This document shows positions 32,398-42,118 of a DNA stretch of 64,000 bases, one piece after another. The stretch comes from Adlercreutzia rubneri. GTDB lineage: Bacteria; Actinomycetota; Coriobacteriia; Coriobacteriales; Eggerthellaceae. Made by a program: the position numbers and the translations under genes. The stretch lies in NCBI RefSeq assembly GCF_009755265.1, contig NZ_WPOO01000005.1, positions 106,905-170,904 on the forward strand, given 5' to 3'. Each line of letters begins with the position of its first letter. Within the stretch, counting starts at the first letter, position 1. The notes under the pieces are model-generated. The model ran no database searches, was not told the DNA's origin, and worked only from the letters and a program-made list of their open reading frames with translations.

Positions 32398-33675
32398 TCA
32401 ACGCCCTTTCTTCATCTTCGCGGCGATCTCTTCCGCTGACAGTTGGGTTTCCACGAACACGTCGTCGGAGTCGAGGCCGAAGGCGGTGTGCAGGCATTGG
32501 ACGGCCTGCACGGCCTGGGCCGCGTCCACGATCATGGACAGGCGAATGGGCGACGTGGAGATGGCCACGATGTTGATGTTGTTGTCGCCCAGGGTCTGGA
32601 ACGTGCGCGAGGCCACGCCCGGCGAGGACTTCATGCCCGTGCCCACGAGCGACACCTTCGCGATGTCCTCGTCGACGATGAACTCGCGGGCGCCGATCTC
32701 CGGCACGATGCGCTCCATGGTCTCCTTGGCGCGGGGCAGATCGGCCCCGGGAGTCGTGAAGGAGATGTCGGTGAAGCCGGCCTCGGACACGTTCTGGATG
32801 ATCATGTCCAGGTTCACGTTGGCAGCGGCCAGCGCCCCGAACACGCGAGCGGCCACGTTCGGCGCATCGGGCACCTGGCGGATGGTCACCTTCACTTCCG
32901 ACGTGTCGCTGGCGATGCCGGTAATGACGGCTTCTTCCATTTCGTACTCCTCCTTGACATAGGTTCCCTCGGCCTCCGAGAACGCGGAGCGGGAATGGAT
33001 GACCACTTTCCATTTGCGGGCGAACTCCACCGCGCGGCTCTGCAGCACACCCGAGCCGGCGCTGGAGAGCTCCAGCATGTCGTCGTAACAGATGGAATCG
33101 AGCTTGCGGGCCCGGGGCGCGATGCGCGGGTCGGTGGTGTAGACGCCGTCCACATCGGAGTAGATCTCGCAGACGTCGGCATTAATGCCCCAGGCGATGG
33201 CCACCGCCGTCGTGTCCGACCCGCCGCGACCGAGCGTGGTGATGTCGCCGTTGGCGTCGATGCCCTGGAATCCGGCGACCACGGGAATGGCGCCATCGTC
33301 CAGCGCGTCTAAGATGCGCTCGTTGTGCACCTTCACGATGCGCGCCTTGTTGTGCGTGCCGTTGGTCTCGATGCCCGCCTGGCGGCCGGTGAAGCTGATG
33401 GACTTGTAGCCCAAAGCCTCGATGGCCATGGCCAGAAGCGTCATGGAAACCTGCTCGCCGGTGGACAGCAGCCGATCCAGCTCGCGGGCCGGCGGCGCCG
33501 TCGTGATGGCGGAGGCGAGCCCCATGAGCTCGTCGGTGGTCTTGCCCATGGCAGACACCACGGCCACCACCTCGTCCCCGCGCTGGCGCATGCCTACCAG
33601 GCGCTTGGCGACGTTTTTGATGCGCTCGGGGGAGGCAACCGACGTGCCCCCGAATTTCGCGACGATCAGAGCCAT
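32398..33675 (-). CDS. lysC: Aspartate kinase
   Basis: 425 residues. First step of the aspartate family pathway: phosphorylation of L-aspartate. Kinase motifs are VAKFGGTSVAS (4-14), the region around TTLGRGGSDTTA (~168) and YSDVDGVYTTDPR. Two ACT domains lie after residue ~265 (ITGIASDTSEVKVTIRQVPD; VSLVGTGMKSSPGVA), which in the family bind lysine and/or threonine as feedback inhibitors. ATG at 33675 behind AGGAGAGCAAG. The gene is followed by asd. Confidence 0.96.
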   Translation of the reverse strand: MALIVAKFGGTSVASPERIKNVAKRLVGMRQRGDEVVAVVSAMGKTTDELMGLASAITTAPPARELDRLLSTGEQVSMTLLAMAIEALGYKSISFTGRQAGIETNGTHNKARIVKVHNERILDALDDGAIPVVAGFQGIDANGDITTLGRGGSDTTAVAIAWGINADVCEIYSDVDGVYTTDPRIAPRARKLDSICYDDMLELSSAGSGVLQSRAVEFARKWKVVIHSRSAFSEAEGTYVKEEYEMEEAVITGIASDTSEVKVTIRQVPDAPNVAARVFGALAAANVNLDMIIQNVSEAGFTDISFTTPGADLPRAKETMERIVPEIGAREFIVDEDIAKVSLVGTGMKSSPGVASRTFQTLGDNNINIVAISTSPIRLSMIVDAAQAVQAVQCLHTAFGLDSDDVFVETQLSAEEIAAKMKKGR

Positions 33676-34057
33676 TGCGCTTGCTCTCCTTCGATACGGA
33701 ACTAGTCGAAAATGCAAGTGGGCACCACTATAGCAAAGTTGCAAGGTCAATGAGGGCGAGCGCAGCCCGTACGGGCGCATCTTCGGTCGGAATGCCATCA
33801 GCGGCCACGGGCGGCGAGCGGCCATCCGGCCCCGGGGATGCCGACCACCCCGCCGAGGCACCCCCGGCCACCCCGCCAGGTGACGCCGGCCAGCTCGCCA
33901 AAGGAGCACCGTCTGCTCCGTCTACCTAGTATGTCGGTTTTCCGACGGACGACACCCACCGTCCGCTGGCGGCCGCACCATTGTTTATGATGGCCTGTGT
34001 ACCTATCATGATCGCTTTGCATTCAACATCGGGCAACGCCATCGGAGAGGAGAAGCC
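33676..34057. other. Divergent intergenic region between lysC and phospholipase-like gene
   Basis: 382 bp with no gene I can support. A GGAGCA/TGCTCC hairpin (33904-33920) is present and TATGAT (33986-33991) could be a -10 for the rightward gene. Read leftward, a TATAGT hexamer at 33728-33733 could be a -10 for lysC. I found no lysine riboswitch fold by eye. Confidence 0.4.
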
Positions 34058-35056
34058 ATGCCGGCCATCATCACGCACGACCTGTTCGGGAAAGACGTGT
34101 ACGGCAAGACCTTCGATACCATCGGAGGTTCCCGCGATGCGGCCGAGGCCTTCCTTTTGGGCAACCAGGGCCCCGATCCTTTGTTCTTCGTCGCGCCCGA
34201 TCCGCGCTACCGCCGCGTGGGAAAGCTGGCCTCGACGCTGCATCGGGCGCGCCCGGCGGAATTCCTCGTGGCCCTGAAGAGCGCTGTGCGCGAGCTGCCG
34301 GCGCAGGAGCGCTCCATCGGACGCGCCTACGCGCTGGGCTACGTATGCCATTACCTGCTGGACAGCATGGTGCATCCGCTCATCATTAGCCAGGTCGATG
34401 CCTTGTGCGGCGCTGGCGTGGAAGGCCTTACGGCCGAGGACGCCCACGAGGTGCACGCCGTTATCGAGACCGAGCTGGACGAGCTTGTGCTGACGGCCAA
34501 GCGCGGCGAGACCGTGGCCACCTACCACCCCGCCACCTCGGTGTTGCGCGGACGCGACAGCATGTTGGATACCGTGGGCCGCCTGTACGCCGGAGCCGTC
34601 GACGACGCCTTCGGCCTCACGATGCCCAAAACCATGTTCAAAAGCGCCGTGCGAGCCGAGCGCGCGGCCCAGCGGGCCCTCTACTCCCCCACCGGCGCCA
34701 AGCGCGCCGTGCTTTCCGCTGCCGAGCGCCTCGTGCGCCCCCACGCCATGACCGGGGCCATGAGCCACCGGGCCGCCGAGCGCGCCACTTCCGCCTTCGC
34801 CAACGGCGAGCGCGCTCCCTGGCGCCATCCGGCCACCGAGGCCGTCAGCCGCGCCAGCTTCTGGGATCTGTACGACCAGGCGCGCGCAGGCGCCCTGAGC
34901 GCCATTAAAGTCATGGACGCCGACGACTTCGATCTGGCCGCTTCCCACCGCCTCACCGCCGATGTGAACTTCTACGGCGAGCCCGTGGTGGCCCTCGTCG
35001 TGGCTGTGGAAGACGCCGCGGCCGGCGACGACGTCCCCGACGTGCGGAATCGGTAG
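34058..35056 (+). CDS. Zinc-dependent phospholipase C-like protein
   Basis: 332 residues with no visible signal peptide. The N-terminus ITHDLFGKDVY, GNQGPDPLFF and YALGYVCHYLLDSMVHPLI supply the His/Asp residues expected of the zinc-dependent phospholipase C fold. In annotated Gram-positive genomes such proteins are usually called zinc-dependent phospholipase C family or hypothetical. Actual phospholipase activity is unproven and an intracellular location seems likely. ATG at 34058 behind GGAGAGGAGAAGCC. It is in tandem with the TRIC gene 7 bp downstream. Confidence 0.75.
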   Translation: MPAIITHDLFGKDVYGKTFDTIGGSRDAAEAFLLGNQGPDPLFFVAPDPRYRRVGKLASTLHRARPAEFLVALKSAVRELPAQERSIGRAYALGYVCHYLLDSMVHPLIISQVDALCGAGVEGLTAEDAHEVHAVIETELDELVLTAKRGETVATYHPATSVLRGRDSMLDTVGRLYAGAVDDAFGLTMPKTMFKSAVRAERAAQRALYSPTGAKRAVLSAAERLVRPHAMTGAMSHRAAERATSAFANGERAPWRHPATEAVSRASFWDLYDQARAGALSAIKVMDADDFDLAASHRLTADVNFYGEPVVALVVAVEDAAAGDDVPDVRNR

Positions 35057-35063
35057 GAACGCC

Positions 35064-36224
35064 ATGACCCTCGAGACCGCCTTCGACCTCCCCTTCTGGT
35101 TCGAGTTCGCCGCTACCGTGACCGGCGGCCTGTCCGGCGGCATGTCCGCCGTGCGCGCCCGCTACGACATCTTCGGCACCGTGGCCATCGCCTGCATCAC
35201 CGGCATGGGCGGCGGCATCATCCGCGACATCCTGCTCCAGAACTACGGCCTGTACGCCTTCCAAAGCCCTTGGTTTCTCCTGTCCTGCGCCCTTGCCGGC
35301 GTGGCAGTGTTCTACTTCGGCAAGCTGGCCACCTACCTGGACCCCATCGTCGACCTCCTGGACAACATCTCGGTAGCCCTGTGGGCCATCATCGGCGCGT
35401 CGAAGAGCCTCTCGGCGGGCCTTACCGTCATCCCCTCAGTAGTGCTCGGCACCATCACCTCCATCGGCGGGGGCATCTCCCGCGACGTGCTCATGAACCG
35501 TCCGCCCGTCGCCTTCCAAACCGGCCCCATTTACGGCAGCGCGGCCCTTATCGGCTGCATGGTCTACTGCCCGCTGAAGGCCAACGGCATCCTGCCCGAC
35601 ACGGCGGGCATCCTGTGCGCCGGCCTCATCATGGTCCTGCGCTACCTGTCCCTCATCATGGGCTGGCGCACCAAGCCGCCCCGCGACTACTCGGACACCG
35701 TGGTGGAAAGCGTGGCGCGGCCGATGCGCTTCATCGCGCGCAAGGTGCACGTGCCCATGGGCAAGACGGCCCGCGAACGCCAGGGCACGACCAAGTTCGA
35801 CCGCTTCAAGAGGAAGGGCAAGAAGCTTTACGACCGTCTGAGCGGCCGTTGGATGGACGACGACGGCGAGCACTTCCAACCCACTGTGCTCATGGACAAA
35901 CTGGTGGTGCCCTTGGCCGACGAGGACGAGCACGTCGCAGAGCCGGCCCCCGATCCCTCCGATCGCCTGTTCGTCGACCGCGACGAGCTCTATCGCATCA
36001 TCGGCCTGGAGCACGAGCCCCGTCGCACCGGCCCGCAAGCAGCGGTGAAGGATTCTGCCGCGGATGCCCAGGACACAGAAGATGCGGGAAGCGAGAAAAA
36101 GGAAGGCGTGGAAGGCGCCGACGCGGATGCGGCACGAAAAGCCGACGACGAGCCGGCCTTCGACCCCTTCGAACCGCAAACCCCCGACCCGAAGAAGCCC
36201 CAGCACAACCCCCCCGCGACCTAA
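35064..36224 (+). CDS. TRIC-type (UPF0126) cation channel with long charged C-terminal tail
   Basis: 386 residues. Residues ~10-205 form about seven membrane segments with two repeats, each with the signature GTVAIACITGMGGGIIRD and LGTITSIGGGISRDVL, typical of prokaryotic TRIC/YadS channels of ~205 residues. Residues ~210-386 are an extra cytoplasmic tail, first basic (TKFDRFKRKGKKLYDRLSGR), then acidic and Pro-rich, with no domain I recognise. It starts 7 bp after the phospholipase-like gene. Ion specificity is unknown. Confidence 0.88.
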   Translation: MTLETAFDLPFWFEFAATVTGGLSGGMSAVRARYDIFGTVAIACITGMGGGIIRDILLQNYGLYAFQSPWFLLSCALAGVAVFYFGKLATYLDPIVDLLDNISVALWAIIGASKSLSAGLTVIPSVVLGTITSIGGGISRDVLMNRPPVAFQTGPIYGSAALIGCMVYCPLKANGILPDTAGILCAGLIMVLRYLSLIMGWRTKPPRDYSDTVVESVARPMRFIARKVHVPMGKTARERQGTTKFDRFKRKGKKLYDRLSGRWMDDDGEHFQPTVLMDKLVVPLADEDEHVAEPAPDPSDRLFVDRDELYRIIGLEHEPRRTGPQAAVKDSAADAQDTEDAGSEKKEGVEGADADAARKADDEPAFDPFEPQTPDPKKPQHNPPAT

Positions 36225-36235
36225 AGAAACGCCGC

Positions 36236-36366
36236 TAAACCCGAACATCTGCCATCCCCCGCAGGGGCCGCCCCGACCGCCCCCCGTAGGGGCCGACCTT
36301 GGTCGGCCCTCCCAAGCCCGAACATCTGCCAATGCAGAAAGGGCGGCGCAAGCGCCGCCCCTACGG
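36236..36366. repeat. Composite intergenic repeat including family A and a GGGCGGCGC palindrome
   Basis: CCCGAACATCTGCCA occurs twice (36239 and 36316), flanking a family A element (36285-36313). A second palindrome, GGGCGGCGCAAGCGCCGCCC (36341-36360), is followed by CTACGG. Most of the gap between the convergent TRIC and DUF47 genes is made of these elements. Confidence 0.75.
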
Positions 36367-36393
36367 AGGTATACCGATTGCCCGACCCCGACC

Positions 36394-37023
36394 TTACATG
36401 TTCTTCAGCAAGATAGTGCTCATAAGATCGGCGGTGTGCTCGCAGGCATCGCAGCAGCTCTCCATGAAAGCGTACAGGCGCGACCACTTCAGCACGTGCA
36501 TAGGCTCGTCGGCGTGGTTCACATGCAAGTTGCGGATGACCTCCACGTACAGGCCATCGGCCTCCTCCTCGTTGTCGGACACCTGAATGACGAGCTGCTT
36601 GAAGTTCTTCGACTTCTTGAAGTTGCGGAAGTCCTCCATGGCGGCATCCACAGCCTTGCACGACTTGCGGATGAGCGTGGCGAAGCGCAGCGCGTCCTCG
36701 GGAATCTGATGGATGTCGAACATGTAGAAGTACTGCAGCACGTCCTCGATCTCGTCGAGGATCTCGTCCAGCGCGCCGGCCAAGGCCACGATGTCCTCGC
36801 GGTCGAACGGCGGCATGAAATCGCCACCGACATGCTTGTAGATGTCGTGGTTGATCATGTCGCCCGCATGCTCGATCTCGTGGGCCTCGTCGAGCACCTC
36901 GCGCAAGGCCGCCGCGTCGGTGAAGTTCTCCATGGCGCGCAAAAGAACGCTCGCCTCTTGCACGGCCAAATCGGACAGCTCTTCGTAAGCGTCGAAGTAA
37001 TCGTACTTGTGTTTCTTGGCCAC
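36394..37023 (-). CDS. DUF47/PhoU-like phosphate transport accessory protein
   Basis: 209 residues, almost entirely helical, of the family encoded beside Pit transporters. It begins AKKHKYDYFDAYEELSDLAV and contains EHAGDMINHDIYKHVGGDF and PFDREDIVALAGALDEILDE, the acidic metal-binding type motifs of PhoU-like proteins. GTG start at 37023 with AGAAGGGAATTCCA. It follows pit by 18 bp, so the two are an operon. It presumably modulates the transporter. Confidence 0.92.
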   Translation of the reverse strand: MAKKHKYDYFDAYEELSDLAVQEASVLLRAMENFTDAAALREVLDEAHEIEHAGDMINHDIYKHVGGDFMPPFDREDIVALAGALDEILDEIEDVLQYFYMFDIHQIPEDALRFATLIRKSCKAVDAAMEDFRNFKKSKNFKQLVIQVSDNEEEADGLYVEVIRNLHVNHADEPMHVLKWSRLYAFMESCCDACEHTADLMSTILLKNM

Positions 37024-37041
37024 TGGAATTCCCTTCTCGCG

Positions 37042-38097
37042 TTACAGGATCATAAGGAACAATTTGGCGCAGGCGAAGCCCAGGATGCCGCATCCGGGGA
37101 AGGTGAGCACCCAGGTCTTCACCATGTCGATAGCGATGGACCACTTCACGGACTTGGGGTTCTTGGCCGCCCCCACGCCCATGATGGCCGTCGTGTTGGT
37201 GTGCGTCGTGGAGACCGGTAAGCCGCCGAAGGTGGCGAGCATGAGGCTCACGAAGGTGGAGAGACTGGCGGCGAAGCCCTGGAACGACTCGAGCTTCACC
37301 ATGTCCATGCCGACGGACTTGATGATGCGCTCGCCGCCCACCGCGGTGCCGAAGCCCATATTGAAGGCGCAGAAGATCATGAGCCACATGGGCATGGCCA
37401 CGCCCGACAGATCCATACCCATGCCGGCGGTCATCATGATGGCCAGCATGAAGATGGACATGAACTTCTGGCCGTCCTGGGCGCCGTGCATGAAGGCCAC
37501 GCCGGCACCGGAGCAGATCTGCGCCCACTTGAAGAACGAGTTCGCCTTCTGGCGGTTCACATGGCGGCACAAACGCCCGATGAGCTTGTAGTTGAGCCAG
37601 CCCAGTCCGAAGCCGAGCAGCGTCGAGAGCAAAATGCCGTAGATGACCTTCATCCACTCGGCCCCGTTGATGGCGTCAAGACCTCCCTGGACGGCAATGG
37701 CCGCGCCGGTAAGGCCGGCAATGAGCGAATGGGACTGAGACGTGGGGATGCCGAACCACCAGGCCGCCGCGCCCCAGACGATAATGGCGACCATCGCCGC
37801 CATGAGCGCCGTCAGGGCCTGATGGGAGTTGCCGCCGAAATCCACCATGGAGAAGATGGTATGGGCCACCGCCGTGGAGACCAGCGACACAAGCAAAAGC
37901 CCCAGGAAGTTGAACACCGCCGCCATGATGATGGCGTGGCGCGGCTTCATGGCCCGGGTAGAGACCGCCGTGGCGATGGCATTGGGCGCGTCCGTCGCGC
38001 CGTTCACGATGATAACGCCGATATTAAGCAGGGTCACCACCAGAAGGATGGGGTTCTGCATAAGCTCGGAGAGGAAAAAGGTCCACTCGATGGTCAC
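37042..38097 (-). CDS. pit: Low-affinity inorganic phosphate transporter, Pit family
   Basis: 351 residues with about ten membrane segments. Moves phosphate, as a metal-phosphate complex, with protons. The two PiT signatures are visible: GATDAPNAIATAVSTRAM (~33-50) and FMHGAQDGQKFMSI (~205). GTG start at 38097 behind GGAAGGAACTTC. First gene of the pit-DUF47 operon. Confidence 0.94.
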   Translation of the reverse strand: MTIEWTFFLSELMQNPILLVVTLLNIGVIIVNGATDAPNAIATAVSTRAMKPRHAIIMAAVFNFLGLLLVSLVSTAVAHTIFSMVDFGGNSHQALTALMAAMVAIIVWGAAAWWFGIPTSQSHSLIAGLTGAAIAVQGGLDAINGAEWMKVIYGILLSTLLGFGLGWLNYKLIGRLCRHVNRQKANSFFKWAQICSGAGVAFMHGAQDGQKFMSIFMLAIMMTAGMGMDLSGVAMPMWLMIFCAFNMGFGTAVGGERIIKSVGMDMVKLESFQGFAASLSTFVSLMLATFGGLPVSTTHTNTTAIMGVGAAKNPKSVKWSIAIDMVKTWVLTFPGCGILGFACAKLFLMIL

Positions 38098-38283
38098 GAA
38101 GTTCCTTCCAACTGACGATCACGCGCCGTAAAAAGCGCAGTAGATAAAGTTTACCCTATGTCGCTCCGTCAGCGGCACAGACCCCCATGTTTTTTTGATA
38201 GCGTAAGAATTCGCCACCGCCTCCGAAACGCCCGAGCGAGGAGGCAAGCCGGACATCCCCGCAGCTCGGGGTGGAGGTTCCTC

Positions 38284-38358
38284 CGTAGGGGCGGGCTTCA
38301 GCCCGCCCGAGCCCGCGACGGCCCATGGCTTGCGGGCGGGCTGAAGCCCGCCCCTACG
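38284..38358. repeat. Palindromic intergenic repeat, family B (paired arms)
   Basis: Two copies of GTAGGGGCGGGCTTCAGCCC GCCC in opposite orientation (38284-38309 and 38333-38358). Each arm is itself a palindrome around GGGCTTCAGCCC. The central GCGACGGCCCATGGCTT and the right flank CGGCAATG recur at 42119-42276. The rest of the gap 38098-38439 shows no gene. Confidence 0.85.
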
Positions 38359-38439
38359 GCAATGTCCCAGGGCCCCTACGGGAGGCGACCGTATGCGGAA
38401 GACGCCTGGGAGAAGACGATCCGCTGGCCGACCGCCCCT

Positions 38440-39876
38440 CTACGAGAGCGTCTCCGCCTCGGCTTCGCAATCGACCAACAGCAGCAATTCCGCTTGGGAA
38501 TGAACGCCCAGCTTCGCATACAAGTTGCGCATGTGGGTCTTCACCGTCGACTGGCTGACTACCAACTTCTCGGCGATGTAGGGAGCTCGATAATTGCGGG
38601 CCAGCAACGCGAATATCTCGCGCTCACGCGGGGTCAATTCGAAGCGATCGGCCAATACCGCGCACGCGGCCTCGGTATCGGGAAGAGCAGCCGGCGCCTC
38701 CGTTGGTCGGGAACGCTGGGCGGCGGTCCCCTCGCGAAGCACCATCAGCAGCGCGAGCACGCCCGTGCCGACGAACGACGCCACCACGATCACCACGCAG
38801 AGGGCCGCATAGGGCGACGGCGCCAGCACGTCTTGCAGGGCGATGAACACCGCCCGCGCGCCGATCATGAACGCGAACACCCCATAGGCCGGCGCCGGGG
38901 ACACCGTTCCTTCCTTGCGCGTCGGAAACAGGAAGGGCGCCATCATCACATAGAACAGCACTACTTTGTAGGTGGAGTCGACGATCATGAAATGCAGGGG
39001 CCACAAATCGCTGACCATCTGAGCCGTGTATAGCGACAGAAACGACACCGGCACCACAACCAGGTCGAAGACGAGGACGAACGCCCGATTCCACGCGAAC
39101 CGGACGATCAGCGCGATAACGGCGGCTCCCAGCAGGATGCCGCAGCCAATGGCCGCCTGCATGGCAAGGCCCGCACCGGCCTGCTGCAACGGCATCCACG
39201 CCTGAAGAGTCGAGGTAGTGGTGCCCCGTGAAAGCAACGGTATGCACAACAGCCCCACGGCCGCCACCCAATCGCGCCGCGTGCGGCACGAGAACGCGGG
39301 CAGCGCCACGGCAAGGGATGCGCGGCGCGGCGGAGCATCGATAGGGCGAAAGGCCACAAAAGCAGTCCCGCCCGCAACGGCCACCGCCACGAGCACCGGC
39401 GAGGCGAAAGCAGTCGGCACGGCAGCCAAGACCAGCGTGGCCACGCCCGATACCGCGCAGGCCGCCGCTATCACCACGGCGGCGCGACGGGCGCCCAAAG
39501 GCAGCAGCCGCTCGCTCCACAGCACCACCAAAAGCCCCGTGGCCATCCGGTACACCACGCGAATGGCGAGCATCGTCGGCGACGAGAAGGAGCTCCCCTC
39601 CAGCACGAGCCAAGCCGACACCGCCGCCAGTACCGCCACAACGATCCGCACCGCCGACGAGGCGCCCAGTGCCGGGCGGCCGCGGGCGGCACGCCACCCC
39701 AAGCCGGCAATGAGCGCCGCCTCGGCTGCATAGGGCAATGGCGCGAACATAGAGAAGCTGACCACGTGGGCCACGGGCATGCGCTGGATTTCCAATACCA
39801 TGAGGGCGCACGCCACGCCCAACACGGCTAGGGGCGTTCCCCTCCAAGAGAACGCGCGCGAGCAAGTAGATGTCAT
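38440..39876 (-). CDS. Polytopic membrane protein with C-terminal LuxR-type HTH (regulator 4)
   Basis: 478 residues: about twelve hydrophobic segments and a C-terminal HTH (FELTPREREIFALLARNYR, then VSQSTVKTHMRNLYAKLGVH). The membrane part differs from the other three regulators. ATG at 39876 behind GGGAGGAACTTTATCG. It is divergent from the flavoprotein gene at 40078 (201-bp gap) and is the likely regulator of that gene. Inducer unknown. Confidence 0.86.
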   Translation of the reverse strand: MTSTCSRAFSWRGTPLAVLGVACALMVLEIQRMPVAHVVSFSMFAPLPYAAEAALIAGLGWRAARGRPALGASSAVRIVVAVLAAVSAWLVLEGSSFSSPTMLAIRVVYRMATGLLVVLWSERLLPLGARRAAVVIAAACAVSGVATLVLAAVPTAFASPVLVAVAVAGGTAFVAFRPIDAPPRRASLAVALPAFSCRTRRDWVAAVGLLCIPLLSRGTTTSTLQAWMPLQQAGAGLAMQAAIGCGILLGAAVIALIVRFAWNRAFVLVFDLVVVPVSFLSLYTAQMVSDLWPLHFMIVDSTYKVVLFYVMMAPFLFPTRKEGTVSPAPAYGVFAFMIGARAVFIALQDVLAPSPYAALCVVIVVASFVGTGVLALLMVLREGTAAQRSRPTEAPAALPDTEAACAVLADRFELTPREREIFALLARNYRAPYIAEKLVVSQSTVKTHMRNLYAKLGVHSQAELLLLVDCEAEAETLS

Positions 39877-40077
39877 CGATAAAGTTCCTCCCGCCTCGTT
39901 ATATCAGAAAAACAGTATGAGTCTAGGCGATTTCCCCTACTTCATACCGTTTGTGGTAGGCGCTTCAGGGTGGCAGTCGGCTACGTTGGAAGGGCGCATC
40001 AACCGCCCGGTGCCCGAGAAGGTCGCTCGGTGATGCGATGCGCCTCACGACCGCATAGTTTGAAAGGAGAGGGAGTC

Positions 40078-41760
40078 GTGGAACTGAACCGTCGAGACTT
40101 TTTGAAGGGCGCTCTGGCTGTGGGAGCCGTCAGCGCCGCCGGTGCCGGCCTTGCCGGCTGCGCCCCGAGCGCCGACAACCCCCAGACCGCCGAGACGGGC
40201 GGCATCGAGTACCCCGCAGGCCTGCAGGAGAGCGACTTCAAGGAGTCGCCGGTGGAGCTCGCCCCCATCACCGAGTTCGCCGATGAGAAGACCTACGACG
40301 TCGTTGTCGTGGGCGCCGGCACCGGCGGCGTGCCCGCAGCCCTGTCGGCCCTGGAGGAGGGTGCCACCGTGGCCGTGCTGCAGAAGGAGAGCAAGCCCAT
40401 CTCCCAGGGCGGCACCTGCTCCGGCGTGCTGCTGGACGAGAGTGACGAGCAGGGCGTCATGAACTACATCCAGGGCTTTTTGGAGGACTGCGGCTGGCGT
40501 GCCGATCGCAAGCTGGCCGAGACCTACGCCAAGTACTCCGGCGAGGCCATCCGCTGGACCCAGGTGCGCACCGCCGAAGCGGGCTTCCCGCCCTACACCG
40601 TGCGCCCCACGGCCGTAGCCGAGTACGAGGACGGCTCGAAGTGCGCCCGCCGCTCCATCATGTTCGGTCCCAAACCCTACAACAACGGCACCATGATCGA
40701 GCACCTGTCCGATCTGGCTGCCGAGCGCGGCGTGGAGTTCTTCTTCTCCACCCCCGGCGTGCAGCTGATCACCGACGAATCGGGCGCCGTCACCGGCGTC
40801 ATCGGCAAGAGCGGCAACGACTACATCAAGTTCAACGCCACCAAGGGCGTGGTCGTGTCCACCGGCGACTACCAGAACAACCAGAGCCTGGTGGAGCGCT
40901 ACTGCCCCGACGTGAAGGACTTCGACCGCAAGCAGAGCGGTAAGACCGGCGACGGCATCCTGATGGCCATGGCCATCGGCGGCGGATTCGTGCCCGTGGG
41001 CCACACCCACATGATGCACGACTTCGACTCGGGCCCCATGTTCGACGAGCCCTTCCTGACTGTGAACGAGAACGGCGAGCGCTTCATGAACGAGGACTGC
41101 GTGTTCGAGGAGATCAACTGCGTGCTGCGCAACCAGCCCAAGCCCGGCTGGTACTCTCAAATCTTCGACAACGACTATGTGGCCCAGGTCACCGAGTGGG
41201 GCGGCAAACCCACCGAGCCGGAGAACATGCAGAAGTACATGCCCGACGTGGAAATGGACCGCTCGCCCGAAAGCGGCAACGCCGTCATCGAGGGCCTCAT
41301 CGACACCTACTGCTGCGACACGCTGGACGAGCTGGCCGGCAAGCTGGGCATTCCGGCTGACGCGCTGAAGGCCTCCGTCGAGCGCTACAACGAGATGTGC
41401 GATGCGGGCTTCGACGCCGACTTCGGCAAGCAGGTGAAGTACCTGAAGAAGATCGAGAAAGCGCCGTTCTGGGGCATTCACAAGCACGTGCGCGTGTCGG
41501 CTCTGTGCGCCGGTGCCACGGTGAACGAGAACTACCAGGCCACCCGCACCGACGGCTCGGTCATCCCGAACCTGTGGATCACCGGCTTCGGCGCCGGCCA
41601 GCTGTGCGGCGCCCCCGACTGGTCGATGTACCAGGCCGGCATGTCCGCGGGCCACTGCATCATGAGCGGCCGCATCTGCGGTATCCAGGCGGCCACGGGC
41701 GGCAAGCTGGAGGCCATGGCCCCCATCACCGAAGCCGACGTGGTGGCTGTTTCCGCCTAG
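40078..41760 (+). CDS. Tat-exported FAD-dependent reductase without adjacent cytochrome
   Basis: 560 residues from GTG 40078 behind GAAAGGAGAGGG. Twin-arginine signal NRRDFLKG (4-11), lipobox-like LAGC at Cys28, FAD site VVVGAGTGGVPAAL (~76-89) and a C-terminal FAD contact (GFGAGQLCGAPDWSMYQAG). The substrate region has VNENGERFMNEDCVFEE, like the NGERF-type motif of fumarate-reductase-family flavoproteins. Same family as 17625 but clearly divergent. No haem protein is encoded beside it, so it must take electrons from a donor encoded elsewhere. The acceptor is unknown. Confidence 0.86.
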   Translation: MELNRRDFLKGALAVGAVSAAGAGLAGCAPSADNPQTAETGGIEYPAGLQESDFKESPVELAPITEFADEKTYDVVVVGAGTGGVPAALSALEEGATVAVLQKESKPISQGGTCSGVLLDESDEQGVMNYIQGFLEDCGWRADRKLAETYAKYSGEAIRWTQVRTAEAGFPPYTVRPTAVAEYEDGSKCARRSIMFGPKPYNNGTMIEHLSDLAAERGVEFFFSTPGVQLITDESGAVTGVIGKSGNDYIKFNATKGVVVSTGDYQNNQSLVERYCPDVKDFDRKQSGKTGDGILMAMAIGGGFVPVGHTHMMHDFDSGPMFDEPFLTVNENGERFMNEDCVFEEINCVLRNQPKPGWYSQIFDNDYVAQVTEWGGKPTEPENMQKYMPDVEMDRSPESGNAVIEGLIDTYCCDTLDELAGKLGIPADALKASVERYNEMCDAGFDADFGKQVKYLKKIEKAPFWGIHKHVRVSALCAGATVNENYQATRTDGSVIPNLWITGFGAGQLCGAPDWSMYQAGMSAGHCIMSGRICGIQAATGGKLEAMAPITEADVVAVSA

Positions 41761-41902
41761 CCCACCTCACCCTCGCAAAAAAGGGCGGGGTCCGACTCCC
41801 TCAGGATATCGGATCGCGCCCTGCGAAAAACGTACCCCTCCCCCATGCGCTCCGCCCCTCCCGGCGGGGCGCTTTTCCGTGGAAGAAGCTTCCTTTGGCG
41901 AA

Positions 41903-41976
41903 AATCTGCCCCGATTTCCGGTTCTCCACGTTTACGGGCCCGTTGCGCGGTGGAAAAACGGAAACCGGGGCAGATT
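41903..41976. repeat. Imperfect intergenic hairpin AATCTGCCCC / GGGGCAGATT
   Basis: Arms 41903-41927 and 41950-41976 pair with a few mismatches (TTTCCG with CGGAAA, CCAC with GTGG). It lies 140 bp past the flavoprotein stop codon in a 610-bp gap (41761-42370). Apart from this and the family B repeats, that gap contains nothing I can support. Confidence 0.5.
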
Positions 41977-42118
41977 CCGGGCGCGGAAAGGTGGAAATCG
42001 GGAAATTGCGCCCTGTTTCGGAACCCAGGGCCCCCGGAGGCCCGAGAGAGGAAGCAGCCGCCGCATCTCGCAGATCACGACGCCGTACGGAGGGCGGCCG
42101 TACGTAGGGGTAGCCGTA

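Noticed and set aside
33676..34057. Lysine riboswitch upstream of lysC
   Set aside because: The expected multi-stem core was not recognisable; only a short hairpin and possible -10 boxes are present.
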